This document shows positions 1 through 8,762 of a stretch of DNA of 64,000 nt, in pieces (position 1 is the first letter of the stretch; each line of letters begins with the position of its first letter). The DNA is from Trichocoleus desertorum NBK24 (GTDB lineage Bacteria > Cyanobacteriota > Cyanobacteriia > FACHB-46). The position numbers were made by a program, and so were the translations under genes. Location of the stretch: positions 3,015,628 through 3,079,627 of the forward strand of contig NZ_CP116619.1 in assembly GCF_030409055.1 (NCBI RefSeq), written 5' to 3'. The notes under the pieces were generated by a model, which saw only the letters and a program-made list of their open reading frames with translations, searched no databases and was not told where the DNA came from.

Positions 1-118
1 CTGAACTCAATTGCTGAATAGCGGGATGTTGAATAGAGGGAAGTGTCTGGAGTGCTGCCATCCACGGTATTCTGATCAAGACTTCCCTTTTGCTTGCCCC
101 ATTGGTCCCTTGTGAACT

Positions 119-1168
119 GTGAACGCGCCCCTCACGTCCCCCACCGAAACCCAATCCCGCAAAGCAGATCACATCCGTATCTGTTTGGATGAAAATGTGC
201 AATGCCATCAGGCAACAAATGGACTAGAGCGCTATCGCTTTACCCATTGCTGTTTGCCAGAGATTGACCGCAGCGAGATTAACCTCACGACTCAATTTCT
301 GGGTAAACCACTGGCGGCTCCCTTGCTGATTTCCTCCATGACAGGCGGCACAGAGCTAGCCAAAACGATTAATTATCGCTTAGCCACCGTCGCGCAGCAC
401 TACAAAATCGCGATGGGGGTTGGTTCCCAGCGGGTTGCGGTGGAGAACCCAGAAGTTGCGCCGACTTTTAATGTGCGATCGCTCGCCCCCGATATTTTGC
501 TATTCGCGAACCTGGGCGCGGTGCAACTGAACTACAGCTACGGTCTCGACCAATGTTTGCGGGTGATTGATTGGCTAGAAGCCGATGCTCTGATTCTGCA
601 CCTGAATCCGCTGCAAGAGTGTGTGCAGACCAAAGGCGACACTAACTTCCGAGGCTTACTTGCTAAAATTGCCACGCTTTGCCAGAAATTGCCCGTCCCC
701 GTGATCGCCAAAGAAGTGGGCAATGGCATCTCGGCCACAATGGCGCAAAAGCTGATTGAGGCTGGAGTGCAAGCCATCGATGTGGCAGGTGCAGGCGGGA
801 CTTCCTGGGCCAAAGTGGAGAGTGAACGGGCTACAGATGCCAAACAACGACGTTTAGGGGCGACTTTTGCCGAGTGGGGTTTGCCCACCGCAGAATGCAT
901 CACCACCATCCGGGCGATCGCCCCTACCATTCCTCTGATCGCTTCCGGTGGTTTGCGCGATGGCTTAGAAGTGGCTAAAGCGATCGCCTTAGGTGCAGAT
1001 TTGGCAGGTTTGGCCCAACCTTTTTTGCAGGCGGCTTGTGAGTCAGAAACAGCTTTGGCGGAACTGGCCGAGGTGCTGATTGCCGAGATCGAAACGGTGC
1101 TTTTCTGTACAGGCAACCCCACTATCGAAGCGCTCAGGCGATCGCAAGCTTTGGAATTAAAGGCGTAA
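119..1168 (+). CDS. fni: Type 2 isopentenyl-diphosphate delta-isomerase
   Basis: FMN- and NAD(P)H-dependent enzyme that interconverts isopentenyl and dimethylallyl diphosphate at the end of the MEP pathway, feeding carotenoid, chlorophyll phytyl and quinone synthesis in the cytoplasm. The 349-residue product has the TIM-barrel family pattern: [14 protein letters not shown] near residue 73 (substrate/FMN site), [12 protein letters not shown] near 98, [17 protein letters not shown] near 160, [13 protein letters not shown] near 223 and a C-terminal [20 protein letters not shown] phosphate-binding loop near 274. Length matches the family (about 340-350). The start is GTG at 119; no strong ribosome binding site is visible, so it could lie slightly further in. 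It stands alone, with sppA 169 bp downstream on the same strand. Recognition is by motif and confident. Confidence 0.95.
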   Translation: MNAPLTSPTETQSRKADHIRICLDENVQCHQATNGLERYRFTHCCLPEIDRSEINLTTQFLGKPLAAPLLISSMTGGTELAKTINYRLATVAQHYKIAMGVGSQRVAVENPEVAPTFNVRSLAPDILLFANLGAVQLNYSYGLDQCLRVIDWLEADALILHLNPLQECVQTKGDTNFRGLLAKIATLCQKLPVPVIAKEVGNGISATMAQKLIEAGVQAIDVAGAGGTSWAKVESERATDAKQRRLGATFAEWGLPTAECITTIRAIAPTIPLIASGGLRDGLEVAKAIALGADLAGLAQPFLQAACESETALAELAEVLIAEIETVLFCTGNPTIEALRRSQALELKA

Positions 1169-1337
1169 CTCACCTTTCAACCTGAGTTTGGGCATGCTGA
1201 AAGAGCGGCGGCTTCCTGAGAGAGCAATTAGCATAGAGGAATGTTTTAGGCACCTAGCTAAAGCTTGACTGAGTTGATTTCTTCTTAAAGAATGATGCTT
1301 GCCGAGGCGCTATTCACTTTTGCCAGGAATTCTCTCA

Positions 1338-3146
1338 ATGCGTGACTTTCTCAAATACACCTTCGCTAGTTTGGCAGGACTCATCCTCTTTTGCAGCTTG
1401 GGAGTAGGGGGACTCATTTTTCTGTTCATTGCTGCTGCGTCGGTTGACTCTGGCCCTCAGGTGAGAAACAAGTCCGTTCTGACATTTGATTTATCTCTTA
1501 ACATTACAGATTCCAAGCCCGCCACGAGTACCAGTCAGGCGATTAGTGAAGCGCTCTCGAATGACAGTACTGAGTCCATTTCCTTACAGACCGTCCTGCA
1601 AACGATTGATCGAGCCGCTAAAGATGATCGCGTCATCGCGCTTTATTTGTATAGCAATGGCAATTCCAGCAGTAGTTCCGGTTTAGCGACTTTAAAAGAA
1701 GTACGGGAAGCACTAGAGCGGTTTCGGGCTAAGGGCAAAAAGATCATTGCCTATGACACAGAGTGGAGTGAGCGAGAGTACTATCTAAGCTCGATCGCGA
1801 ATACCATAGCGCTCAACCCGTTCGGCTCGATGGAACTAAATGGTTTTAGTTCTCAGCCCACTTTTTACACCGGAGCCTTGCAAAAATATGGCATTGGTGT
1901 TCAGGTCACGAGAGTTGGCAAATACAAGTCGGCGGTAGAACCCTTTCTCCTCACTAAACAAAGCCCTGCTAGCCGTGAACAAACAGCCAAACTACTAGGA
2001 GACTTGTGGAGCGAGTTTTCTGCCACCGTCAGCAAGGATCGCAAACTCAAGCCTCAGCAAATCCAAGCGATCGCGGATAGCCAAGGCATTTTGCTCGCCG
2101 AGGAAGCCTTACAGCGACGCTTAGTCGATAAAGTTGCTTACTTCGACGAAGTAGTAGCTGACCTGAAGCAAATGACAGACAGCGACGAAGACGATCGCTC
2201 CTTTCGCCAGATTAGCTTGCCGACCTATGCCAGAACCGTCGAGGACACCAAGAAAGCTTCTAGCAACCAAGTGGCAGTGGTTTATGCCGAAGGCGACATT
2301 GTAGAAGGCATTGGTGGCCCTAGCTCAGTCGGAGGCGATCGCTTAGCCAGACAACTGCGAGAACTGCGGCTCAATGATGATGTCAAAGCAGTAGTGCTGC
2401 GGGTCAATAGCCCCGGTGGGAGTGTCACCGCTTCCGAAGTAATTCAGCGAGAAGTAGTGCTGATCAAGAAAGCCAAACCCATCGTGGTTTCGATGGGAGA
2501 TGTTGCAGCGTCGGGTGGTTACTGGATCTCTACCTATGCCGATCAAATCTTCGCTGAACCCAACACCATCACTGGCTCGATTGGGGTGTTTGGTCTGCTG
2601 CCTAACGTGCAAAAATTAGCGAACACTCAAGGCATTACTTGGGATGTCGTCAAGACTGCCCGCTTTGCCGATAGTGAAGGCATTACGCGCCCTAGAACCC
2701 CTCAAGAATTAGCCGTACATCAGCGCGTCGTCGATCGAATCTATGATCGCTTTATCACCAAAGTTGCCGAATCTCGCAAACTGCCCAAACAAAAAGTAGC
2801 AACCCTAGCCCAAGGACGAGTGTGGTCAGGCACATCCGCCAAACAACTCGGCTTAGTCGATGCGATCGGGGGTCTCAATGCTGCTGTCGAAGATGCCGCC
2901 AAGCGAGCCAAATTGGGCGATGACTGGAAACTAGAGGAATATCCTAAAACCCGTACCTTCGAAGAACGAATTCTCAAGAAACTGGTAGGTGATCCAGCAG
3001 CCCAAGCTGGCGAAAAAGCGATTGAAAAAACCGATCCCTTCACCGCCGAATTTCTCAAGATGCAACAAGACCTGTCCACCTTAAAAGCCTTCAACGACCC
3101 CCTCGGCGTTTATGTCCGTCTACCCATCAACTTCCGCATCGAATAA
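1338..3146 (+). CDS. sppA: Signal peptide peptidase SppA, 67 kDa type
   Basis: Membrane-bound serine protease that degrades cleaved signal peptides; cyanobacterial SppA has also been linked to light acclimation. I start it at ATG 1338, preceded by AGGA, giving 602 aa; the frame is open back to a TTG at 1299. An N-terminal membrane helix (about residues 8-35) is followed by two tandem S49 domains, as in the long E. coli-type enzyme. The N-terminal domain has the general-base lysine region (GIGVQVTRVGKYKSAVEPF). The C-terminal domain has the nucleophile loop GDVAASGGYWIS with the catalytic serine before GGYW, after NSPGGSVTASEVIQRE. It is monocistronic on the plus strand and converges with the LapA-like gene, whose stop lies 15 bp away. 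Confidence 0.95.
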   Translation: MRDFLKYTFASLAGLILFCSLGVGGLIFLFIAAASVDSGPQVRNKSVLTFDLSLNITDSKPATSTSQAISEALSNDSTESISLQTVLQTIDRAAKDDRVIALYLYSNGNSSSSSGLATLKEVREALERFRAKGKKIIAYDTEWSEREYYLSSIANTIALNPFGSMELNGFSSQPTFYTGALQKYGIGVQVTRVGKYKSAVEPFLLTKQSPASREQTAKLLGDLWSEFSATVSKDRKLKPQQIQAIADSQGILLAEEALQRRLVDKVAYFDEVVADLKQMTDSDEDDRSFRQISLPTYARTVEDTKKASSNQVAVVYAEGDIVEGIGGPSSVGGDRLARQLRELRLNDDVKAVVLRVNSPGGSVTASEVIQREVVLIKKAKPIVVSMGDVAASGGYWISTYADQIFAEPNTITGSIGVFGLLPNVQKLANTQGITWDVVKTARFADSEGITRPRTPQELAVHQRVVDRIYDRFITKVAESRKLPKQKVATLAQGRVWSGTSAKQLGLVDAIGGLNAAVEDAAKRAKLGDDWKLEEYPKTRTFEERILKKLVGDPAAQAGEKAIEKTDPFTAEFLKMQQDLSTLKAFNDPLGVYVRLPINFRIE

Positions 3147-3160
3147 ACCTCAGCCAAAAA

Positions 3161-3445
3161 TTACCAATCTTCCGACCAGCTATCATCGCTTTGAGCGTTG
3201 CCGCCCCCATCCCTTGGAGCCGCAGAAGCACCCTGCATAGAGTTGCTCAAACCCCAGAGTAGCTGCACCAAAGCCATGCCAACCACACCCAGACCCACAC
3301 TAAAAGCCAGCACAATCCCAAACGGAATCTCCACTGACTTAAACAGCAGAAACTCAAAAGAAACAGGCGCAAAATTCTGCACCGAAATAATGGCGATCGC
3401 CATCACCCAGGCAGTGAGGATTAGTGAGGTGAGGAGAGGAACCAT
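3161..3445 (-). CDS. LapA-domain (DUF1049) small membrane protein
   Basis: Small inner-membrane protein of about 94 aa starting at ATG 3445. The frame is open further upstream to 3622, but that extension translates repeat-rich spacer DNA and is unlikely to be coding. Two hydrophobic helices (about residues 3-20 and 40-65) flank the segment ISVQNFAPVSFEFLLFKSVE, the signature of LapA/DUF1049 proteins, followed by a short polar, Asp/Ser-rich tail. In E. coli LapA works with LapB in lipopolysaccharide assembly control. Most cyanobacterial homologues lack that context, so the role here is unknown. It is downstream of the phosphohexomutase on the same strand, separated by about 190 bp holding a purine-rich tract and a 62-bp repeat. 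Confidence 0.75.
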   Translation of the reverse strand: MVPLLTSLILTAWVMAIAIISVQNFAPVSFEFLLFKSVEIPFGIVLAFSVGLGVVGMALVQLLWGLSNSMQGASAAPRDGGGNAQSDDSWSEDW

Positions 3446-3446
3446 T

Positions 3447-3515
3447 GTTAGAGGAGAGGGGTGAGGAGTGAGGGGAAGGATGAGGGAGGAAGAAGTGAAG
3501 AGCGAGAAATTAGAA
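3447..3515. repeat. Purine-rich low-complexity spacer tract
   Basis: About 70 bp of nearly pure GA-rich sequence made of irregular GAGGAGTGAGGGGAAGG-like words, immediately upstream of the LapA-like start codon. Similar tracts occur at 38330-38420 and 47683-47745 in this window. Such tracts are common intergenic filler in filamentous cyanobacteria. No function is shown. Confidence 0.6.
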
Positions 3516-3561
3516 GACCGAGGTGGTTTACTCAAGGCAGCCAAGGCAGCAAAGTTACCTC

Positions 3562-3623
3562 TGGAGGGGGTCTGGGGGACGCAGCCGTCCCTCAGCGGGG
3601 GTTTGGGGGCGAGTGCCCCCAAG
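3562..3623. repeat. 62-bp dispersed double-hairpin repeat, copy 1
   Basis: A GC-rich block that recurs at 47789-47850 with the same length and about 56 of 62 identical positions by hand comparison. It contains two small inverted repeats: GGGAC...GTCCC, and an 8-bp stem TTGGGGGC/GCCCCCAA with a 4-base loop. The second stem differs between copies by a compensatory pair (see findings). It sits between the phosphohexomutase stop and the LapA-like start. Confidence 0.8.
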
Positions 3624-3631
3624 CATTTAAC

Positions 3632-5071
3632 CTAAACACCCACAGGTTGAATCTGATGAATCACCCGATCCATATGCTGAGCAATTTGGGTTTCCTTCTC
3701 AGGAGAATTTGTCTCCATATAAACCCGCATCAACGGCTCAGTTCCAGAGGGACGTAGCAACACCCAGCTACCATCTTCTAGGTAAAGCTTAATGCCATCC
3801 TTGCGACCTACTTCCTTCACCTTAATCCCTGCCACTTCCGACGGTGGATTCTTAGTAAAAGATTCCAATACCGCTTCCTTGTGCGGGTTTTCTAAGTGCA
3901 AGTCGAGACGCTTGTTGTAAAGGGGACCACCTGCCTCGGCGATTACCTCAGTTACCAACTGGCTCAAAGGCTTACCTGCATAAGCGATCGCCTCCGCCAC
4001 CAGCATGTCTGCCAAAACCCCATCTTTTTCAGGGATGTGGTCGATGATGCTAAGACCACCCGACTCCTCACCCCCGATCAAGACAGTGGTTTCCCGCATC
4101 TTCTGACCGACATATTTAAAGCCGACCGCCGTTTCGTGAATTTCCAAGCCATATTTAGCGGCAAAGTTATCCAGCAAATGAGTGGTGGCTACAGTCCGCA
4201 CAATTGCCCCACTTTTGCCCTTGTTCTGCACTAAATGGCGAGCCAGCAATAGCAGCACCGTGTTGGGCGTCAAGACATTGCCTTGCTCATCCACAATGCC
4301 AAAGCGATCGCTATCTCCATCCGTCGCTAAGCCCAGATCCGCGTGATCGCGCTTTACGGCTGCCACCAATTCTTCTAGCTGCTCACCCTTTGGCTCAGGC
4401 ATGCCCCCACCAAACAGCACATCTCTGTAAGTGTGGAACGCTTCTATTTCGCAGCCACAGTGCATCAGCACTTCATCTAAGTAACCCCGTGACGTGGAGT
4501 AGAGCGCGTCATACTTAACTTTGAGCTTAGCGCTGCGAATCCGCTCGACATCTAAAAGCGTGTAGATGAACTGTAAATACTCTGGCTTCGGGTCAAAGGT
4601 AGAAATGCGATCGCCGTTTTTAGTCGATGCAGGGGCATCACTCGCGCCTTCAATATTGGCGACAATCGTATCTGTAATTTCGGTCGTTGCAGGACCCGCA
4701 TAGTCAGGAATGTACTTAATCCCGCAGTAGGGAGCAGGATTGTGACTCGCCGTGAACATGAGCGCTCCGGCTGAGTTTAGGTGACGAGCATTATAGGCAA
4801 TGACAGGCGTTGGGCAGTCCCGGTCCACAACTTTGACAGTCCAACCTAACTCTGCCAACACTTCAGCAGCCGTTTGCGCAAACTGATCTGCTAGGAAGCG
4901 AGTGTCATAGCCAATTAAAACGGGTCGATCTTGAGAATAAGCGGTTTTGAGATAGCTGGCGATCGCGCGTGTTACCCGCCGCACATTAGCAAAGGTAAAG
5001 TCGTCAGCAATGATCCCTCGCCATCCATCCGTACCAAACTTAATCGCTTTCGAATTGCTGCCTGCACTCAT
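3632..5071 (-). CDS. Phosphoglucomutase/phosphomannomutase family protein
   Basis: Alpha-D-phosphohexomutase that moves phosphate between C1 and C6 of glucose or mannose, linking glycogen or nucleotide-sugar synthesis to hexose phosphates. The product is 479 aa from ATG 5071; the frame extends to a TTG at 5134 but the ATG precedes the conserved N-terminus. Visible signatures are KFGTDGWRGIIADDF at the N-terminus, the phosphoserine loop FTASHNPAPYCGIKY, the metal loop ATDGDSDRFGIVDE, the sugar-specificity loop GGEESGGLSI and the phosphate-binding RPSGTEPLMRVY near the C-terminus. All catalytic loops are intact. Motifs do not separate glucose from mannose preference. The LapA-like gene lies downstream on the same strand. 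Confidence 0.92.
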   Translation of the reverse strand: MSAGSNSKAIKFGTDGWRGIIADDFTFANVRRVTRAIASYLKTAYSQDRPVLIGYDTRFLADQFAQTAAEVLAELGWTVKVVDRDCPTPVIAYNARHLNSAGALMFTASHNPAPYCGIKYIPDYAGPATTEITDTIVANIEGASDAPASTKNGDRISTFDPKPEYLQFIYTLLDVERIRSAKLKVKYDALYSTSRGYLDEVLMHCGCEIEAFHTYRDVLFGGGMPEPKGEQLEELVAAVKRDHADLGLATDGDSDRFGIVDEQGNVLTPNTVLLLLARHLVQNKGKSGAIVRTVATTHLLDNFAAKYGLEIHETAVGFKYVGQKMRETTVLIGGEESGGLSIIDHIPEKDGVLADMLVAEAIAYAGKPLSQLVTEVIAEAGGPLYNKRLDLHLENPHKEAVLESFTKNPPSEVAGIKVKEVGRKDGIKLYLEDGSWVLLRPSGTEPLMRVYMETNSPEKETQIAQHMDRVIHQIQPVGV

Positions 5072-5524
5072 AGTTGCCACTTTGCTTAATTCACCCTCAA
5101 TAGTACAAGAACCTTTCGGTTCAGGGTGTAGCAATCTGCGCTAGCATTACCTGCTCCTATTGACAGACATAACTTGCGCTTGGGCGATTTTATGTAAGTA
5201 GAGTGAGGTGCTGTTGCTATAATTTATACCTTAAGGAAGGTGACTTTTTCTCATAAATAGTGCTTGTAAGGGCTGATTTCTGACTGTAGAGTGAATTGAG
5301 ACCCCAGTTAACCTTAACTAAATTGAAGATTCTCAACAGCCTGTTTTACTTTTCAGCAAAAATACAGGATACTTGATGTCCAATAGAGTATTTCTCAGAA
5401 AGATCGTAAATATCTGCGTACTTCCTCCCGGAACCGCTAGTGCTGGATTACGCAGCCACCCATTTAGATAATCAAGTTTTGATTTCTAGCTTCAAAAACC
5501 CTGTTGATAATTGTGGATTTGGTA
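5072..5524. other. Intergenic region between divergent genes
   Basis: About 450 bp separating the phosphohexomutase (minus) from the unknown gene at 5525 (plus). A TATAAT hexamer lies at 5218-5223 but I see no good -35 partner at normal spacing. No open frame, tRNA-like fold or strong hairpin was recognised. Confidence 0.5.
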
Positions 5525-6607
5525 ATGACTCATTCCCTGGCATCTACTGCGGCTAAAGAGCAACCGTCTATGGCATTGCCGTCTCAGCTGCAACGGATTG
5601 CAGCACCAAGTCCAGGTTCCAGGGGAGCCGTGCCAGAATCCAAAGTTCATTCCTTAGCAGCCATTTGGGCCAGGAAATACGTCGTTGCCGTCAGTTCTAA
5701 AGAAACGACAGAGCAACTGAAAACGAGTGACAACCTGGCGGCGATCAATTCCAAAGAGGGGCGAACTCTCACTGCCAGCAAACTATTGAAGCAGTTGACT
5801 TTAGCCAGTGCTCAGGCTTGGTCCACCACAGAAACGTTGCTCTCCGAAGAAATGGAGCGCCACGATATTGACCCCAGCTTGATCGACCCCTGGCAAATCG
5901 CGGCAGATGCTCACAACTTGTTCAAAAAGTCATTAGATGCTTACGCTGAGCGCATCACTCCCCGGCGGTTATCAGTGGTAGTGGGAAATGACTTTGGCCG
6001 AGTGCGTCGCAAATATACAGCTCAAGATCCACGCGCCATCGGTTTTGTCAGCATGCAGTTTCACTACACTGGCAAAATGTTGCTAGAAAAGCTGCCGCCA
6101 ACAGAGCGATCGCTGCTAGAGCCTTACTTCAAGGTCATGGATGACCACATGTACATGCCCCTGCGGGACGCTTACAAAGCAGCGGCAGAGCATGACCTCG
6201 ACTCCCCCGTCTTGGCAGCAGTGCAGGCTCTATTGCCTGTGAGCACCAAAATTGCTCATGCGGTTTGCAACCAAGTTGGGCGATCGAATCCGGGTTATGA
6301 AAGCTATAGCGGTTTGCTCAACTCAGCATCCGTTCGAGTTTCTAGCATCCGCGATGTAGAAATGTTCCAGGTATACCTCTGCCTGTGCATTTTGGAAGAC
6401 AGCATTCGCTCAGTGCAGCAAGAACTCTTCCCGCTTTGTGTCATGCTCTACCCCCGCTTGAACGTGAGCTGGAAGCTGGTGCAAGACATGCTGCAAACGT
6501 TGGGCTGGGAAATGCACGATCGCCTAGCCCCAGACCAACTAGCCCTCTTCCTACCTTATCTACGCACCTTAACTGAGATGTTCTCGGTTGAAGTATTTCA
6601 GAACTAA
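5525..6607 (+). CDS. Conserved hypothetical protein, alpha-helical
   Basis: Unrecognised soluble protein of about 360 aa. I prefer ATG 5525; the frame opens at TTG 5504. The first 60 or so residues are Ser/Ala/Pro/Gln-rich and probably disordered. The remainder is predicted mainly helical, with a conserved-looking core (VVVGNDFGRVRRKY, then FHYTGKMLLEKL, then KVMDDHMYMPLRDAYKAA) and a Cys/Leu-rich helix (MFQVYLCLCILEDSI) towards the C-terminus. There is no signal peptide, no obvious membrane helix and no catalytic signature I know. It converges with the lipoprotein gene: its TAA stop overlaps the other gene's TAG on the opposite strand. I do not assign a function. Confidence 0.75.
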   Translation: MTHSLASTAAKEQPSMALPSQLQRIAAPSPGSRGAVPESKVHSLAAIWARKYVVAVSSKETTEQLKTSDNLAAINSKEGRTLTASKLLKQLTLASAQAWSTTETLLSEEMERHDIDPSLIDPWQIAADAHNLFKKSLDAYAERITPRRLSVVVGNDFGRVRRKYTAQDPRAIGFVSMQFHYTGKMLLEKLPPTERSLLEPYFKVMDDHMYMPLRDAYKAAAEHDLDSPVLAAVQALLPVSTKIAHAVCNQVGRSNPGYESYSGLLNSASVRVSSIRDVEMFQVYLCLCILEDSIRSVQQELFPLCVMLYPRLNVSWKLVQDMLQTLGWEMHDRLAPDQLALFLPYLRTLTEMFSVEVFQN

Positions 6608-7317
6608 GGTTCTAAACAATTCTGAGCTGAGCAAAGAACTTCTACCGTCTTAATCGCGGCATCTGGTGCAAACTCTTGAGTCTCGTTGTATTCCTGAGCG
6701 GGTGAAGAGTAGATGCCTGCAAACCCAGCTTTATCTTGGGTCTGAGGGCGGAAATGAATCCTGTCAGCGGGTTGTTGGGCGAACTTTACGTACTCTCTCG
6801 ATTCGTTGGCCATATGGTAAGACAGCGCTGCCTGACCATAAATGGTTTCAGCCTGTTTGAGTGGCATGCCAGGGCCAACGCCCTCAGCCGTTTGAAACTG
6901 AGGATTATCTGTGACTAAAATCTCAAACTTATCTGTATCCGCTAGTTGGGTATTTGCTGGATAAAGGATGTAAAACAGGGCTTTTCCCCCTTGCTGCACC
7001 GCGATCGCATCAAGGTCAACCATGTAGGGTGACTCAACTTTGAACGACGTTTCTGGCCCCAATGCTTGCTTTACTCCTCCTAGCGTCATGCCAAATTGAG
7101 CCGCCCCAATGCCTTTTGCAGAAATCGTTTGGGCTGAGGTAGGCGGCTGAGTCGGGGTAGGGCGATCGCTGGGGCTAGATGTAGCTGTAGCACTGGGACT
7201 AGCAGCAACACTTGCCGAGGGACTAGATGATGTTTGTGGAGGGACTGAATTGCAACCTAGCAGGGGCAACAAAATACCAAGCCAGAGAACGTAAAGCTTC
7301 GCCGGAAAATGTTTCAC
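6604..7317 (-). CDS. Putative lipoprotein with Ser/Pro/Thr-rich linker
   Basis: A 237-residue exported protein. The N-terminus (MKHFPAKLYVLWLGILLPLLGC) is a type II signal peptide ending in the lipobox LLGC, so Cys22 should be lipidated. Residues 25-65 are a low-complexity Ser/Ala/Pro/Thr linker. The globular part (about 68-237) begins GIGAAQFGMTLGGVKQALG and contains GVGPGMPLKQAETIYG; these two resemble repeated short modules found in bacterial lipoproteins of unknown role. Two C-terminal cysteines (VLCSAQNCLEP) could form a disulfide in the periplasm. It lies 7 bp downstream of the coiled-coil gene at 7325 on the same strand, so the two probably share a transcript. Function unknown. Confidence 0.75.
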   Translation of the reverse strand: MKHFPAKLYVLWLGILLPLLGCNSVPPQTSSSPSASVAASPSATATSSPSDRPTPTQPPTSAQTISAKGIGAAQFGMTLGGVKQALGPETSFKVESPYMVDLDAIAVQQGGKALFYILYPANTQLADTDKFEILVTDNPQFQTAEGVGPGMPLKQAETIYGQAALSYHMANESREYVKFAQQPADRIHFRPQTQDKAGFAGIYSSPAQEYNETQEFAPDAAIKTVEVLCSAQNCLEP

Positions 7318-7324
7318 AGGGCAA

Positions 7325-7717
7325 TTAATATTCTAAGAACAGCATGTCGAAAGTTTCTGGCTGACCGGAGGCAGTCGGGGAGAGAGGTCGGGCCTCTGGA
7401 ACTATCCCTGACCGCATTTGCTGCAAAGTTGTTTCTAACGCCGCAATTTGTTGATCCAGTTGGGTCATTCGCTGATTGATTTGCTGACTGCGTTGCTCAA
7501 TTTTTTGCTGTTCCTCTTGCAGCCGTTTTCGCTCTACTACCAGCTTATAGACATCCAGATAGACCGTCGCTTCAGTTTGCTGACGGGGCATTGTGCTGAT
7601 CTTTGGGGTAATACTGGGGCGGATGGGTCTTGGCGGCATCTTCAAATTCCCTAAATTCCCTGGCTTTTTGCTGCTAGTGTTCCCAAAACTTGGGGTTGTC
7701 TTGGTACTCCAGCCCAT
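7325..7717 (-). CDS. Small coiled-coil protein, GvpV-like
   Basis: A 130-residue protein with a basic, Pro-rich N-terminus and a long coiled coil (about residues 50-100: YKLVVERKRLQEEQQKIEQR and onwards, rich in Gln and Leu heptads) followed by a short acidic tail. The STMPRQQ...VYLDVYKL layout recalls small cyanobacterial proteins annotated as gas-vesicle protein GvpV, but no gas-vesicle genes are nearby and the resemblance is from memory. ATG 7717 opens the frame; ATG 7639, preceded by AGGGAATTTGAAG, is an alternative start. The lipoprotein gene follows after 7 bp. Confidence 0.6.
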   Translation of the reverse strand: MGWSTKTTPSFGNTSSKKPGNLGNLKMPPRPIRPSITPKISTMPRQQTEATVYLDVYKLVVERKRLQEEQQKIEQRSQQINQRMTQLDQQIAALETTLQQMRSGIVPEARPLSPTASGQPETFDMLFLEY

Positions 7718-7808
7718 GTTCTAGCCATTACCGCGCATTCCTACTGGCTTGTTGCCACAATAAAGATCGAAGCTTATGCAGTTTTGTCAGTAGTTTTTTA
7801 GAAATTCC

Positions 7809-8762
7809 ATGATGCCCCCCGCTTCTAATACCTCAGCCGTGCCCCGCTCTGATCTCACTGCCTTGACCTGGAACTGGCAGGGATTTCCGATTTCCTACCA
7901 TACCCAAGGCGATCGCGGCCCTGCCGTGGTTCTGGTACATGGCTTTGGCGCCTCCTGGGGACACTGGCGCAAGAATATTCCTGCTCTAGCCACCACCTGT
8001 CGCGTCTACGCCCTAGACTTAATTGGCTTTGGCGCTTCGGCGAAACCGAAACCTGGCCCCTTGGAGCCTGGGGAGCAAATCGAGTACACGATGGAAACCT
8101 GGGGCCAACAAGTCGCCGATTTCTGCCAAGAAGTTGTGGGTGGCCCTGCTTTCCTGGTCGGGAACTCGATTGGTTGCATTGTGGCGATGCAAGCAGCGGT
8201 GGATCGACCCACGATCGCTTTAGGAGTCGCTTTACTCAACTGTTCCTTACGTCTGCTGCACGATTGCAAGCGGTTGGAATTGCCTTGGCATCGGCGAGTG
8301 GGTGCCCCAGTGCTCCAGCGTCTACTGGGTGTGAGCTGGATTGGACAGTTCTTTTTTAGCCGCCTCGCCCAACGGAAAGTGGTGCGAAAAATTTTGTTAC
8401 AAGCGTATCGAGACCCAGCCGCAGTTTCGGATGAACTAGTGGATTTATTGATGGCTCCCACCGTAGATACAGGAGCGGCGGCAGTCTTCTTGGCCTTTAC
8501 TCGCTACTCTCAAGGGCCATTGCCAGAGGACTTACTACCCGTCTTACCGTGTCCTGCCATTATTCTCTGGGGTACCGAAGATCCTTGGGAGCCGATCGCT
8601 TTGGGTCAGGAGTTTGCCAAGTTTCCTCAGGTAGAGCAGTTTATCCCCCTCGAAGGGTTGGGACACTGCCCGCAAGATGAAGCCCCAGAGCGAGTGAATC
8701 CGATCTTGCAGGAGTGGATTTTGGCAAAAGCGACGACTCACTCAGCGGAAGCTGTTTCTTAG
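7809..8762 (+). CDS. Alpha/beta fold hydrolase
   Basis: A 317-residue cytoplasmic serine hydrolase. The fold signatures are in order: oxyanion region VLVHGFGASWGHWRKN (about 42-57), nucleophile elbow LVGNSIGC (Ser near 120), the acid in LWGTEDPWEP (about 258-267) and the catalytic His in GLGHCPQDEAPE. The set WGTEDPWEP plus GLGHCPQDE resembles cyanobacterial and chloroplast esterases that act on chlorophyll- or phytol-related esters (pheophytinase / chlorophyll dephytylase relatives). Substrate is an inference from family memory only. Its stop overlaps the stop of the convergent LCP-family gene by 4 bp. Confidence 0.85.
   Translation: MMPPASNTSAVPRSDLTALTWNWQGFPISYHTQGDRGPAVVLVHGFGASWGHWRKNIPALATTCRVYALDLIGFGASAKPKPGPLEPGEQIEYTMETWGQQVADFCQEVVGGPAFLVGNSIGCIVAMQAAVDRPTIALGVALLNCSLRLLHDCKRLELPWHRRVGAPVLQRLLGVSWIGQFFFSRLAQRKVVRKILLQAYRDPAAVSDELVDLLMAPTVDTGAAAVFLAFTRYSQGPLPEDLLPVLPCPAIILWGTEDPWEPIALGQEFAKFPQVEQFIPLEGLGHCPQDEAPERVNPILQEWILAKATTHSAEAVS

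Noticed and set aside
538-1173. A 211-residue minus-strand frame
   Set aside because: Antisense of fni; its sequence is low-quality and lacks domains.
3447-3623. N-terminal extension of the LapA-like protein (start at 3622)
   Set aside because: The extra 59 codons translate the purine tract and the 62-bp repeat; the conserved protein begins at 3445.
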